A program made the position numbers and the translations under genes. Shown here piece after piece: positions 44,163-51,906 of a stretch of DNA of 64,000 nt. This stretch comes from G963663315 sp965214205 (GTDB lineage: Bacteria > Pseudomonadota > Gammaproteobacteria > Arenicellales > Poriferihabitantaceae): NCBI GenBank assembly GCA_965214205.1, contig OZ243941.1, forward strand, positions 1,798,001 through 1,862,000, read 5' to 3'. Under the pieces are notes generated by a model. It did no database searches, was not told where the DNA came from, and saw only the letters and a program-made list of their open reading frames with translations. Numbering within the stretch: the first letter of the stretch is position 1; each line of letters starts with the position of its first letter.

Positions 44163-46550
44163 ATGCTGGTCAGTGAATCCTGGATAAGGGAATGGGTCAA
44201 TCCGGAAATTTCAGCCGGGGAACTGGCTGAGAAACTGACGCTCGCTGGTCTGGAAGTGGAGGCGATAACCGCCGCGGGGCCGGATCCGCTCCCGACCGGC
44301 GTGGTGGTGGGTGAAATTGCCGCGGTCGCGTCTCATCCGCGCTTGCCGAAGCTGAATCTTTGTCAGGTCAATACCGGCAGCGGGCAACTGTTATCCATAG
44401 CTTGCGGCGCGGCGAATGCGCGCCCGGGGCTGCGAACCGCGGTTGCCGGAGCAGGCGCAAAAACAGGCGGCTCGACCATCGCCAGAAAGGAGGTTCGGGG
44501 AGCAATATCCGAGGGTATGTTATGTTCCGCGATGGAACTGGGCCTCGTGGATTCTTCTGACGGAATCATCGAATTGAATCAGGACGCGCCGTTGGGAACC
44601 GATATTGTGGATTATCTAGCGCTGCGTGACCCGGTATTCGAGTTAGCGCTGACACCGAATCGTGGAGATTGTCTGGGCATGGTCGGCGTGGCCCGTGAAA
44701 TATCAGCGCTGACCGATGCCCGGCTTGAAGTTCCGATGATCAACGCCATCCAGCCGATGGTATCGCGGTCTCTGGATGTCAGGCTGGAAGCTGTTGACGC
44801 TTGCCCGCGCTATGTGGGGCGGGCGATTCAGGATGTGGACATGAGCGCGAGAACCCCGGATTGGATGGTTGAGCGGTTGCGGCGTTCCGGGATGCGCAGC
44901 ATCAACCCGATTGTCGATGTCTCGAACTATGTGATGCATGAACTCGGTCAGCCCATGCATGCGTTTGATCTGAACCGGATCAGCGGCGGCATTGTAGTTC
45001 GAAGGGCGCATCAGGGTGAGGAGCTTGAACTGCTGGATGGCAGTACGGTGAAGATGTCGCCCCGCAATCTGGTAATCGCCGATCATCAGACCGCGATTGC
45101 GCTGGCCGGCATTATGGGTGGAAAAGATTCTGCGATAACCGATCAAACCACGGACATTTATCTCGAATCCGCGTTCTTTCAGCCCGGCGACATTCTTGGA
45201 AAGGCCCGGCAATTCGGAATGCATACGGATGCATCTCACAGATTCGAAAGGGGGGTGGACAGCGGGCTGCAAGTGAGCGCGATGGAAAGGGCGACCGATC
45301 TGATTATCGGGATCGCAGGCGGGTCCGCCGGGCCGGTTACCGATGCGGTCGAAAGATCGGCGCTTCCGCAGCCCCGGCGAATCCGGTTTGATTACAAGGA
45401 AATCGAGCGGGTACTCGGTATCCGCATCCCCGACGAAGACGCGGCCCGTATCCTGCGGAGGCTTGGCATGTCATTGACCGACTCCGAATCGGGATGGGAG
45501 GTGGTCCCGCCGGGCTGGAGGTTTGATATCAGCGGTCAGCGCGATCTGGTGGAGGAAGTGGGGCGATGTTACGGTTTTGAGAACATCATACCCGCAGCGC
45601 CTTTGGCCAGCCACCGGACAGGCCGGCATCGCGAAGGCGTTATTACCCGGCATGATATTCAGCAGACGCTGATTCAGCGGGGTTATCATGAAACCATGAC
45701 CTACAGTTTTGTGGATCGAACTGCCCAGCAGAATCTACTCGACCGGCGGGACGCGATTCCTCTGGTCAATCCCATCGCCGATAATATGTCGGTCATGCGC
45801 CAGAGTCTCTGGCCCGGCTTGCTGGAAGCGTTGCGGAATAACCTGAATCGTCAGGAAAGCCGGGTCCGGTTGTTCGAGCTCGGACATGTTTTCGAGCGGG
45901 CTGATAATGAGAGAAAGAGTCAGGAAAAAAATTATCTGGCCGGTCTGATCAGCGGGCTATGTCAGCCCGGTCAATGGGGTTACGATCCGAGAGAGGTGGA
46001 TTTTTTCGATCTGAAAGGAGACCTGGAAGCAGTCCTGAACTTGTCCGGCAACCCTGATCAGGTTCAATTCCGGCGGTTTCAGCACAGCGCGCTGCATCCG
46101 GGGCAATGCGCCCGAATTGAATATGAAAACGAGGTGATCGGCATGGCCGGGCGGCTTCATCCCGCGAGGCAGAAATTCTATGAGGCGGGCCAGCCTGTTT
46201 ACCTGTTTGAGATTGATCTTGTCTTTTTGACCCGACCCGAATTGCCGGAATTTTCCGAAGTGTCGAAATTTCCGGCGCTGCAAAGAGATCTGTCCATCCT
46301 GGTGGATGAAGAAATCGAAGTGCAAGCCGTGCTGGAAATCATTCGAATAGGTGGTGGAAAGCTGTTGAAGAAGTTGGAGTTGTTTGACATTTACCGTGAA
46401 CAAAAATTGGATAAAAACAAGAAAAGTTTGGCTGTCTCCTTGACATTTCAGTCAGACTCAAGCAGTCTCACGTCTAGGGAAATAGAGGCTGTAACGGATC
46501 GAATTATCGAGTTGTTGGATAGTAAAACGGGCGCCCGGTTACGGGATTAG
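44163..46550 (+). CDS. pheT: Phenylalanyl-tRNA synthetase beta subunit
   Basis: 795 aa, normal length. Domain order: N-terminal tRNA-binding EMAP-like domain (about 40-150), B3/B4 editing region, B5, the inactive class II core, and C-terminal ferredoxin-like anticodon-binding domain (about 700-795, FPALQRDLSILVDEE). Signatures include LTPNRGDCLGMVGVAREI and YVMHELGQPMHAFDL. It follows pheS after 15 bases and is followed by ihfA as in E. coli. Confidence 0.97.
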   Translation: MLVSESWIREWVNPEISAGELAEKLTLAGLEVEAITAAGPDPLPTGVVVGEIAAVASHPRLPKLNLCQVNTGSGQLLSIACGAANARPGLRTAVAGAGAKTGGSTIARKEVRGAISEGMLCSAMELGLVDSSDGIIELNQDAPLGTDIVDYLALRDPVFELALTPNRGDCLGMVGVAREISALTDARLEVPMINAIQPMVSRSLDVRLEAVDACPRYVGRAIQDVDMSARTPDWMVERLRRSGMRSINPIVDVSNYVMHELGQPMHAFDLNRISGGIVVRRAHQGEELELLDGSTVKMSPRNLVIADHQTAIALAGIMGGKDSAITDQTTDIYLESAFFQPGDILGKARQFGMHTDASHRFERGVDSGLQVSAMERATDLIIGIAGGSAGPVTDAVERSALPQPRRIRFDYKEIERVLGIRIPDEDAARILRRLGMSLTDSESGWEVVPPGWRFDISGQRDLVEEVGRCYGFENIIPAAPLASHRTGRHREGVITRHDIQQTLIQRGYHETMTYSFVDRTAQQNLLDRRDAIPLVNPIADNMSVMRQSLWPGLLEALRNNLNRQESRVRLFELGHVFERADNERKSQEKNYLAGLISGLCQPGQWGYDPREVDFFDLKGDLEAVLNLSGNPDQVQFRRFQHSALHPGQCARIEYENEVIGMAGRLHPARQKFYEAGQPVYLFEIDLVFLTRPELPEFSEVSKFPALQRDLSILVDEEIEVQAVLEIIRIGGGKLLKKLELFDIYREQKLDKNKKSLAVSLTFQSDSSSLTSREIEAVTDRIIELLDSKTGARLRD

Positions 46551-46600
46551 TCTGGAGAGGTTGGTATTTAATCGAAAACCGCGCAAGCGCCGAAACGAAC

Positions 46601-46918
46601 ATGACAGTAACAAAAGTAGATCTAAGAGACACGCTTTTTGATGAGATCGGGTTGAACAAACGCGAATCAAGAGAGTTTGTCGAATCATTTTTCGGGAAAA
46701 TCTGCTTTCTGCTGGAAGAAGGTCATTCGATCAAGTTATCCGGTTTTGGCAGCTTCAACCTCCGTGACAAACCGGAACGCGTGGGGCGCAACCCGAAAAC
46801 CGGAGAAGAAGTGCCGATCCTGCCCAGACGGGTGGTTACATTCAAGTCAGGCCAGAAGCTGAAGAAGGATATCAACAAAAACATCTTCCAGTTGAATCAG
46901 CAACGTATTGGGAAATAA
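46601..46918 (+). CDS. ihfA: Integration host factor subunit alpha
   Basis: 105-aa partner of IHF beta, DNA-bending protein with VTKVDLRDTLFDEIGLNKRE at the N-terminus, KLSGFGSFNLRDK and the DNA arm RVGRNPKTGEEVPI. The position after pheT is the E. coli arrangement. A MerR-type gene follows after eight bases. Confidence 0.97.
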   Translation: MTVTKVDLRDTLFDEIGLNKRESREFVESFFGKICFLLEEGHSIKLSGFGSFNLRDKPERVGRNPKTGEEVPILPRRVVTFKSGQKLKKDINKNIFQLNQQRIGK

Positions 46919-46926
46919 ACTCGATA

Positions 46927-47310
46927 ATGCTTGATCCTACCGGATTTGAACTCCCCCCAATACCTCCCAAGCGATATTTCGCGATCGGGGAGGTCAGTAA
47001 ACTGTGCGAAATCAAACCGCATGTCCTGCGCTACTGGGAAACGGTGTTCCCCCAGTTAAAACCGGTCAAACGCCGCGGCAGGCGGTATTACCAGAGGCAT
47101 GAGGTCAAACTGATCCGTCATATTTCCCGGATGTTATACAAGGAAGGGTATACGATCAGCAGCGCCCGAAGGCAACTGGAGGAAATGTCCGACGATAACC
47201 TGGAAATTGATCTTAAAACAAGGAACGCTGCAAAGGACACCGAGTGGTCCAGCAGGATGGTCTCACAGCTCATTGATGAGCTTACCGAAGTTCAACAAAT
47301 TCTAAGCTGA
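46927..47310 (+). CDS. MerR-family transcriptional regulator
   Basis: 127 aa with an N-terminal winged helix (YFAIGEVSKLCEIKPHVLRYWE, then QLKPVKRRGRRYYQRHEV) and a predicted dimerising helix, but no cysteine-rich metal site. This small MerR-like protein is a constant neighbour of ihfA in gammaproteobacteria; its target and ligand are unknown. tRNA-Pro begins 52 bases after it. Confidence 0.92.
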   Translation: MLDPTGFELPPIPPKRYFAIGEVSKLCEIKPHVLRYWETVFPQLKPVKRRGRRYYQRHEVKLIRHISRMLYKEGYTISSARRQLEEMSDDNLEIDLKTRNAAKDTEWSSRMVSQLIDELTEVQQILS

Positions 47311-47362
47311 CTCTGGGGTACAATCAGAATATTTTAAGGGCAGGATTCTTCCTGTCGATATT

Positions 47363-47439
47363 CGGGGTGTGGCGCAGCCTGGTAGCGCACCGCAATGGGG
47401 TTGCGGTGGTCGGAGGTTCAAATCCTCTCACCCCGACCA
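47363..47439 (+). tRNA. tRNA-Pro (GGG)
   Basis: 77 bases with encoded CCA. The acceptor CGGGGTG pairs with CACCCCG; anticodon stem CCGCA/TGCGG with loop ATGGGGT gives GGG; T loop GGTTCAAATCC. A TACAAT hexamer at 47319-47324 may be its -10, without a good -35. mlaF starts only 22 bases after its CCA end. Confidence 0.96.
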
Positions 47440-47461
47440 TAATACAGATATACCAGTCAGA

Positions 47462-48292
47462 ATGAATCGCCAGCGCCCTTCGCAGCCGTTTGACAGTCCT
47501 TTGGTCGACGCGATAGATATTCACTTTTCATTTGGCGACCGCAGCATATTCAATGGTTTGAATCTGACGGTTCCACGCGGGAAAGTGACGGTCATCCTGG
47601 GGCCGAGCGGTTGCGGCAAATCCACATTTCTGAATATGCTCGGCGGGCGGCTCAAACCGGACCGTGGGAGCCTGGTTTTCGATGGCCGGCCGATACCGGC
47701 CGTTCAGGGCGCCGAACTCTATGCGATGCGCCGCAAAATGGGTATGTTGTTCCAGAACAGCGCGCTTTTGACGGATCTGGATGTGTATGACAATGTCGCG
47801 TTTCCGATTCGGGAGCAAACGGATCTGGCGGAAGAGATTATTCACCTGATGGTACTAATGAAGCTGGAAATGGTCGGACTTCGCGGCGCCCGGAGCAGAA
47901 TGCCATCGGAATTGTCCGGTGGCATGGCCCGCCGGGTTGCGCTGGCGCGGGCCATTGCCCTTGACCCGCAGCTGATCCTGTACGACGAACCATTCGTCGG
48001 GCTCGATCCGATTTCGAAGGCGATTATCATTCAACTGATTCGAAAAATGAACGATGCCATGGGGGTTGCTTCTGTGGTGGTTACCCATGATGTGCATGAA
48101 GGGTGCAGTATTGCGGATTATGTTTATCTGCTGGATAACGGAGCAGTCGCCGGGCAGGGTACCGCAGAGGATATGATGAACAGCGATCAGCCTGAAATCC
48201 GGCAGTTCATGAACGGGCTGCCGGACGGCCCGGTCCGATACCACTATCCGGCCGGGAATTATCTGGACGATCTCGGAGTACAGGGTCCGTGA
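47462..48292 (+). CDS. mlaF: Phospholipid transport ATPase MlaF
   Basis: ABC ATPase of the MlaFEDB complex that moves phospholipids between the membranes. 276 aa: Walker A GPSGCGKST, Q-loop LFQNSALLTDL, signature LSGGMARRVALARA, Walker B LILYDEPFVGLD, switch VVTHD. ATG 47462 follows the tRNA; a longer frame back to 47369 would be translated from the tRNA gene and is rejected. GTGA overlap with mlaE. Confidence 0.95.
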   Translation: MNRQRPSQPFDSPLVDAIDIHFSFGDRSIFNGLNLTVPRGKVTVILGPSGCGKSTFLNMLGGRLKPDRGSLVFDGRPIPAVQGAELYAMRRKMGMLFQNSALLTDLDVYDNVAFPIREQTDLAEEIIHLMVLMKLEMVGLRGARSRMPSELSGGMARRVALARAIALDPQLILYDEPFVGLDPISKAIIIQLIRKMNDAMGVASVVVTHDVHEGCSIADYVYLLDNGAVAGQGTAEDMMNSDQPEIRQFMNGLPDGPVRYHYPAGNYLDDLGVQGP

Positions 48293-49068
48293 GTTTCGTG
48301 GTCAATTTAGGGAGTTGGGGGCTGGGACTGGTCTACCGGCTGGGCGCGGCCTTTTTTTTCCTGTTGCAGGCGTTGCGCGGGGCCTGCCAGTGTCTGCCCA
48401 GAGGGTCGCTGATCATCCAGCAGATTTATGCGATCGGCGTGTTGACCATGCTCATTATTCTGGTTTCCGGGTTGTTCGTGGGCATGGTTCTGGGGTTGCA
48501 GGGCTATTATCAACTGGTTAATTTCAGCGCCGAGTCCAATCTCGGGATGGTGGTCGCGTTATTTCTGGTCCGGGAGCTCGGTCCGGTATTGGCGGCCCTG
48601 TTGTTCGCGGGCCGGGCGGGGTCTGCGCTGACCGCGGAGATCGGGTTGATGAAAACCACTGAACAGTTGGCCGCGATGGAAATGATGGCCGTAAATCCGA
48701 TGACCAGAGTGATCGGGCCGCGTTTTGTCGCCGGGGTGATCGCTATGCCATTGCTGGCGGCGATGATGAGCGCGGTCGGTATTCTCGGCGGCTATCTGGT
48801 GGCTCATGGCCAGTTCGGAGTGGACACGGGGGTTTACTGGACTTCCATTGAAAACGGGGTCGGACTGGTGGATGATGTGCTGAACGGGGTGATCAAGAGT
48901 GTCGTGTTCGGTTTTATCGTGGTCTGGATCGCCCTGTTTGAAGGATATGACGCCGAACCGACATCGGAAGGGGTCAGCCGGGCTACCACCCGGACGGTGG
49001 TCGCGTCCTCGCTCGCCATACTCGGTGGGGACTATATTTTGACAGCTTTGATGTTTGGGGGTTCCTGA
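48289..49068 (+). CDS. mlaE: Phospholipid transport permease MlaE
   Basis: Inner-membrane permease of the Mla complex, 259 aa with about five to six hydrophobic helices (for example GVLTMLIILVSGLFVGMVLGLQ). Family hallmarks FLVRELGPVLAALLFAGRAGSALTAEIG (split here as RELGPVLAALL then GRAGSALTAEIG) and EQLAAMEMMAVNP are present. GTG start overlapping mlaF by four bases. Confidence 0.95.
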   Translation: MSFVVNLGSWGLGLVYRLGAAFFFLLQALRGACQCLPRGSLIIQQIYAIGVLTMLIILVSGLFVGMVLGLQGYYQLVNFSAESNLGMVVALFLVRELGPVLAALLFAGRAGSALTAEIGLMKTTEQLAAMEMMAVNPMTRVIGPRFVAGVIAMPLLAAMMSAVGILGGYLVAHGQFGVDTGVYWTSIENGVGLVDDVLNGVIKSVVFGFIVVWIALFEGYDAEPTSEGVSRATTRTVVASSLAILGGDYILTALMFGGS

Positions 49069-49075
49069 AAAACTG

Positions 49076-49549
49076 ATGAGAAACAAGAATCTGGAAATGT
49101 GGGCCGGACTATTCATGCTGGCTGGCATCGGCGCCCTGGCCATGCTCGCGGTCAAGGTCACCGGGTCCAGTCCCGGTTCGGGCCAGACCTATACGGTTCA
49201 GGCGCGCTTCAGCAACATAGGCGGTTTGAGTGTCAAGGCTCCGGTCATGATCGGGGGGGTTCGCGTCGGCCGCGTCGGTAATATATGGATCGACAGGCGG
49301 GAGTATGTCCCGGTGGTTGATCTTCAGATCGATACTTACTACGATACATTACCTCTGGATACTGGCGCGTCGATTCTAACCGCGGGGTTGCTTGGAGCGC
49401 AGTATGTTGGCCTGTCTCCCGGCTCGTCGGAATTTTATCTGGAAGAAGGGGATGTTCTGGAGTTTACCCAGTCGGCTATCCAGCTGGAGTCGCTGATCAG
49501 CCAGTTCATGTTCAGCCAGGGCAGTAATGAAGAATCCAGGTCGCAATGA
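49076..49549 (+). CDS. mlaD: Phospholipid-binding MCE protein MlaD
   Basis: Membrane-anchored MCE-domain protein that forms a hexameric channel in the periplasm. 157 aa from ATG 49076: one N-terminal helix (WAGLFMLAGIGALAMLAVKV) and one MCE domain (YTVQARFSNIGGLSVKAPV, VRVGRV, LLGAQYVGLSPG). An in-frame TTG 21 bases upstream lies inside mlaE and is less likely. ATGA overlap with mlaC. Confidence 0.94.
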   Translation: MRNKNLEMWAGLFMLAGIGALAMLAVKVTGSSPGSGQTYTVQARFSNIGGLSVKAPVMIGGVRVGRVGNIWIDRREYVPVVDLQIDTYYDTLPLDTGASILTAGLLGAQYVGLSPGSSEFYLEEGDVLEFTQSAIQLESLISQFMFSQGSNEESRSQ

Positions 49550-50244
49550 AACACCGCCTCGAAATTCTCGTGAAAAGTCGTTTGAAATCCTTGAAATCCC
49601 GACTAAAATTCCTGATCCGGCCATTCCTCTGCCTCGGTCTGGCTGCCCTGCTGGGCGTTTCGTCAGCCTCGGCCTCATCGGGGGTAGTCGAACAACCGGT
49701 ACCGGCTATCCAGAGTACCATTGATTCCATACTTGTCTCCTTTTCCACCGAGCGGAAACAGCTCGAAAACAACCGCCAGCAACTGTTTGACCTGGTGGAT
49801 CGGATTGCCAGCCCGATGTTCGACTTTGAGTATATCGCCAAGCTGATACTGGGCACGAACTGGAAGACAGCCACCGGGCAACAGCGCAGGGAGTTCGCGT
49901 ATGAGATCAAAAGATTGTTGATTGCCACTTACGCCACCGCATTATTCCTGTACACGGGAGACGAAACCATTGCTTTTGAAGAAACCAGCATCAAGCAGAG
50001 AAAGTCGATAAATTTCGCCACGGTGCATGGATATTTCCGGAGCGCCGATGACCGTAAGTTCGATATGGTATATTCCCTGATGCAGAAGCCCGGAGATAAA
50101 TGGAAAATCTATAATCTGACCGTGGCTGACCTGAATGTGGTATTGAATTACCGGAATGTGGTCCAGTCCATCATCCTGAAGGATGGTATCGAGGGCACGA
50201 TTGCCCTGATGAAAACCAATAACGATAAGAGTTATAATCGGTGA
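49546..50244 (+). CDS. mlaC: Periplasmic phospholipid-binding protein MlaC
   Basis: Shuttles phospholipid between outer-membrane MlaA and inner-membrane MlaD. 232 aa with hydrophobic signal core PFLCLGLAALLGVSSASA; the mature part has the tolerance family core (DYEYIAK-like DFEYIAKLILGTNWKTAT, WKIYNLTVADLNVVLNYR). The n-region before the signal core is long (about 26 residues) and contains a near repeat, KSRLKSLKSRLKFL. Starting at GTG 49570 would shorten it. Overlaps mlaD and mlaB by four bases each. Confidence 0.93.
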   Translation: MKHRLEILVKSRLKSLKSRLKFLIRPFLCLGLAALLGVSSASASSGVVEQPVPAIQSTIDSILVSFSTERKQLENNRQQLFDLVDRIASPMFDFEYIAKLILGTNWKTATGQQRREFAYEIKRLLIATYATALFLYTGDETIAFEETSIKQRKSINFATVHGYFRSADDRKFDMVYSLMQKPGDKWKIYNLTVADLNVVLNYRNVVQSIILKDGIEGTIALMKTNNDKSYNR

Positions 50245-50531
50245 ACGGCTCCCGCGATCTAATCAGTATACAGGACGGCGTGATCTGCCTGTCCGGGGCG
50301 TTGACCCATGGTACGGTCAATGCGGTTTATCAGAATACCCCCGCGTTTACCGAACCCGATTACCGGATTGATCTGCGGGAGGTGGAAAAGGTGGACAGCG
50401 CCGCGTTTGCCCTGTTTTTGATCTGGCGCGACCGCGCCGCCCGCAACTCTTCGAACCTGCGTTTCAGCCATGTTCCGGACAAGCTGAAGGAAATCGCGCA
50501 GTTGGCGAATCTGGAGCGGGTACTGGATTAG
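50241..50531 (+). CDS. mlaB: STAS-domain protein MlaB
   Basis: Cytoplasmic STAS protein that stabilises MlaF. 96 aa from GTG 50241 overlapping the mlaC stop. Conserved STAS features are the beta strand YRIDLREVEKVDSAAFALFL with DSA preceding the helix where other STAS proteins have Asp-Ser. End of the mla operon proper; ibaG follows after 46 bases. Confidence 0.88.
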   Translation: MNGSRDLISIQDGVICLSGALTHGTVNAVYQNTPAFTEPDYRIDLREVEKVDSAAFALFLIWRDRAARNSSNLRFSHVPDKLKEIAQLANLERVLD

Positions 50532-50577
50532 TCGGTATACAATACACTACAGTACAATCAGACACGGTTCACGAAAA

Positions 50578-50814
50578 ATGGTTACTCCCCTGGATATACA
50601 AGGCTGGATTTCTGAAGGTCTGGCAGGCAGCCGGGTCGAAGTCGATGGCGACGGCCAGCATTTCGAAGCGGTTATCATTTGTGAGGATTTTGCGGGCAAG
50701 TCGTTGATCCAGAGACACCAGATGGTCTACGGCGCGCTGGGAGACAGGATGAAGTCCGAAATTCACGCATTGTCGATGAAAACAATGACCCCTGACGAGA
50801 TACAGACGGATTAA
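50578..50814 (+). CDS. ibaG: BolA-family protein IbaG
   Basis: 78-aa BolA-like protein, VDGDGQHFEAVIICEDFAGKSLIQRHQMVY, ending in the family's IHALSMKTMTPDE. BolA proteins bind monothiol glutaredoxins and share [2Fe-2S] clusters; a CGFS glutaredoxin gene follows 38 bases later, a context that supports a BolA-Grx4 pair. E. coli ibaG also follows mlaB. Confidence 0.93.
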   Translation: MVTPLDIQGWISEGLAGSRVEVDGDGQHFEAVIICEDFAGKSLIQRHQMVYGALGDRMKSEIHALSMKTMTPDEIQTD

Positions 50815-50852
50815 GTCGGAGTCACCAAACTATTTAATCAGGAGGTTGAGGT

Positions 50853-51164
50853 ATGTCAATTCAAGAACAGTTGAAAGAAGTCATAGACAACAATGAGGTT
50901 ATTCTTTTCATGAAGGGTTCCCCGGATTTCCCCCAATGCGGATTTTCCGGGCGCACGGCGCAGATTCTTCAGGCTTGCGAGGTCAAGTTCGCCTCGGTGG
51001 ATGTGCTGGCCAACAGCGCCGTCCGGGAAGGAATCAAGGAGCTCTCCAACTGGCCGACGGTTCCGCAGTTGTATGTGCGGGGCGAATTCATCGGCGGGTG
51101 TGACATCATGACTGAGTTGTATGAAAACGGCGAGTTGCAGAAGATATTGAAACCGGACGCCTGA
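50853..51164 (+). CDS. grxD: Monothiol glutaredoxin, Grx4 type
   Basis: 103-aa CGFS glutaredoxin that carries [2Fe-2S] clusters. Active site PQCGFSGRT with Cys29; glutathione-binding WPTVPQLYV and GGCDIMTELYENGEL. AGGAGGTTGAGGT gives a very strong ribosome site before ATG 50853. Adjacent ibaG is its expected partner. Confidence 0.96.
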   Translation: MSIQEQLKEVIDNNEVILFMKGSPDFPQCGFSGRTAQILQACEVKFASVDVLANSAVREGIKELSNWPTVPQLYVRGEFIGGCDIMTELYENGELQKILKPDA

Positions 51165-51183
51165 CCAGCCAGGGAACCCCGAC

Positions 51184-51906
51184 CTGACCTCCGCCGTTTC
51201 CCCCCGCAAGTCAATCCGGAGCTACGTTGTACGCGGGAGCCGGATTACCCGCGCCCAACGACAGGCGCTGGATGAGCTGCTTCCGGCGTATGGATTGAAT
51301 GGGTGGAACCCGGCGAGCCCTGACCCGGAGCAGGTGGATATCCCGGCCGTATTCGGCCGTCAGGCGCAGACGTTCCTTGAGATTGGTTTCGGTGATGGGG
51401 AAGCCCTGGTTCAGCTTGCCAGGGAGCATCCGGATAAAAACCATATTGGAGTAGAGGTGCACCGGCCGGGAGTCGGCCATCTGCTGTTGCAACTGAAAAA
51501 ATATCAACTCGGAAATGTCCGGGTGTGGCTGGGGGACGCAATGGACAGCCTGGGCAGTGTGTACCCGGATCAGTCATTTGACCGCATCAACCTGTTTTTC
51601 CCGGACCCCTGGCCGAAAAAGAAACATCATAAAAGGCGGCTGCTGCAAGCCGGCTTTGTCGATCAGATGACCGCCAAGCTGAAACCTGGAGGGGTTGTCC
51701 ACTTTGCTACAGACTGGGAGGACTACGCCATCGAGGCCCTGCGTGAACTGGAACGTCACCCGGCTCTGGTGAATCAGGCAGGCCCCGGCAACTATATGTC
51801 ACCGCCTGTCGCTCGGCCGGAGACCAAATTTGAGCGTCGGGGCAAACGTCTGGGTCATGGCGTATGGGATATTGTGATGACCCGGTCAGGACAGGCTCTC
51901 CGGTAA
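51184..51906 (+). CDS. trmB: tRNA (guanine-N(7)-)-methyltransferase TrmB, probable CTG start
   Basis: Methylates G46 of tRNAs with SAM. Family homology starts well before the first standard start codon: the frame reads SIRSYVVRGSRITRAQRQAL, equal to E. coli RIRSFVRRQGRLTKGQ, and then FLEIGFGDGE and FFPDPWPKKKHHKRR. From the in-frame stop at 51148-51150 to TTG 51295 there is no ATG, GTG or TTG. CTG 51184 has AGGGA at 51171-51175 and gives 240 aa against 239 in E. coli, so I take it as the start. It overlaps the convergent yyaL-like gene by 21 bases. Confidence 0.92.
   Translation: MTSAVSPRKSIRSYVVRGSRITRAQRQALDELLPAYGLNGWNPASPDPEQVDIPAVFGRQAQTFLEIGFGDGEALVQLAREHPDKNHIGVEVHRPGVGHLLLQLKKYQLGNVRVWLGDAMDSLGSVYPDQSFDRINLFFPDPWPKKKHHKRRLLQAGFVDQMTAKLKPGGVVHFATDWEDYAIEALRELERHPALVNQAGPGNYMSPPVARPETKFERRGKRLGHGVWDIVMTRSGQALR

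Noticed and set aside
47369..47461. mlaF starting at ATG 47369
   Set aside because: These 93 bases are mostly the tRNA-Pro gene; MlaF family homology begins after ATG 47462.
51295..51906. trmB as a 203-aa protein from TTG 51295
   Set aside because: It removes the conserved N-terminal segment present upstream in the same frame.
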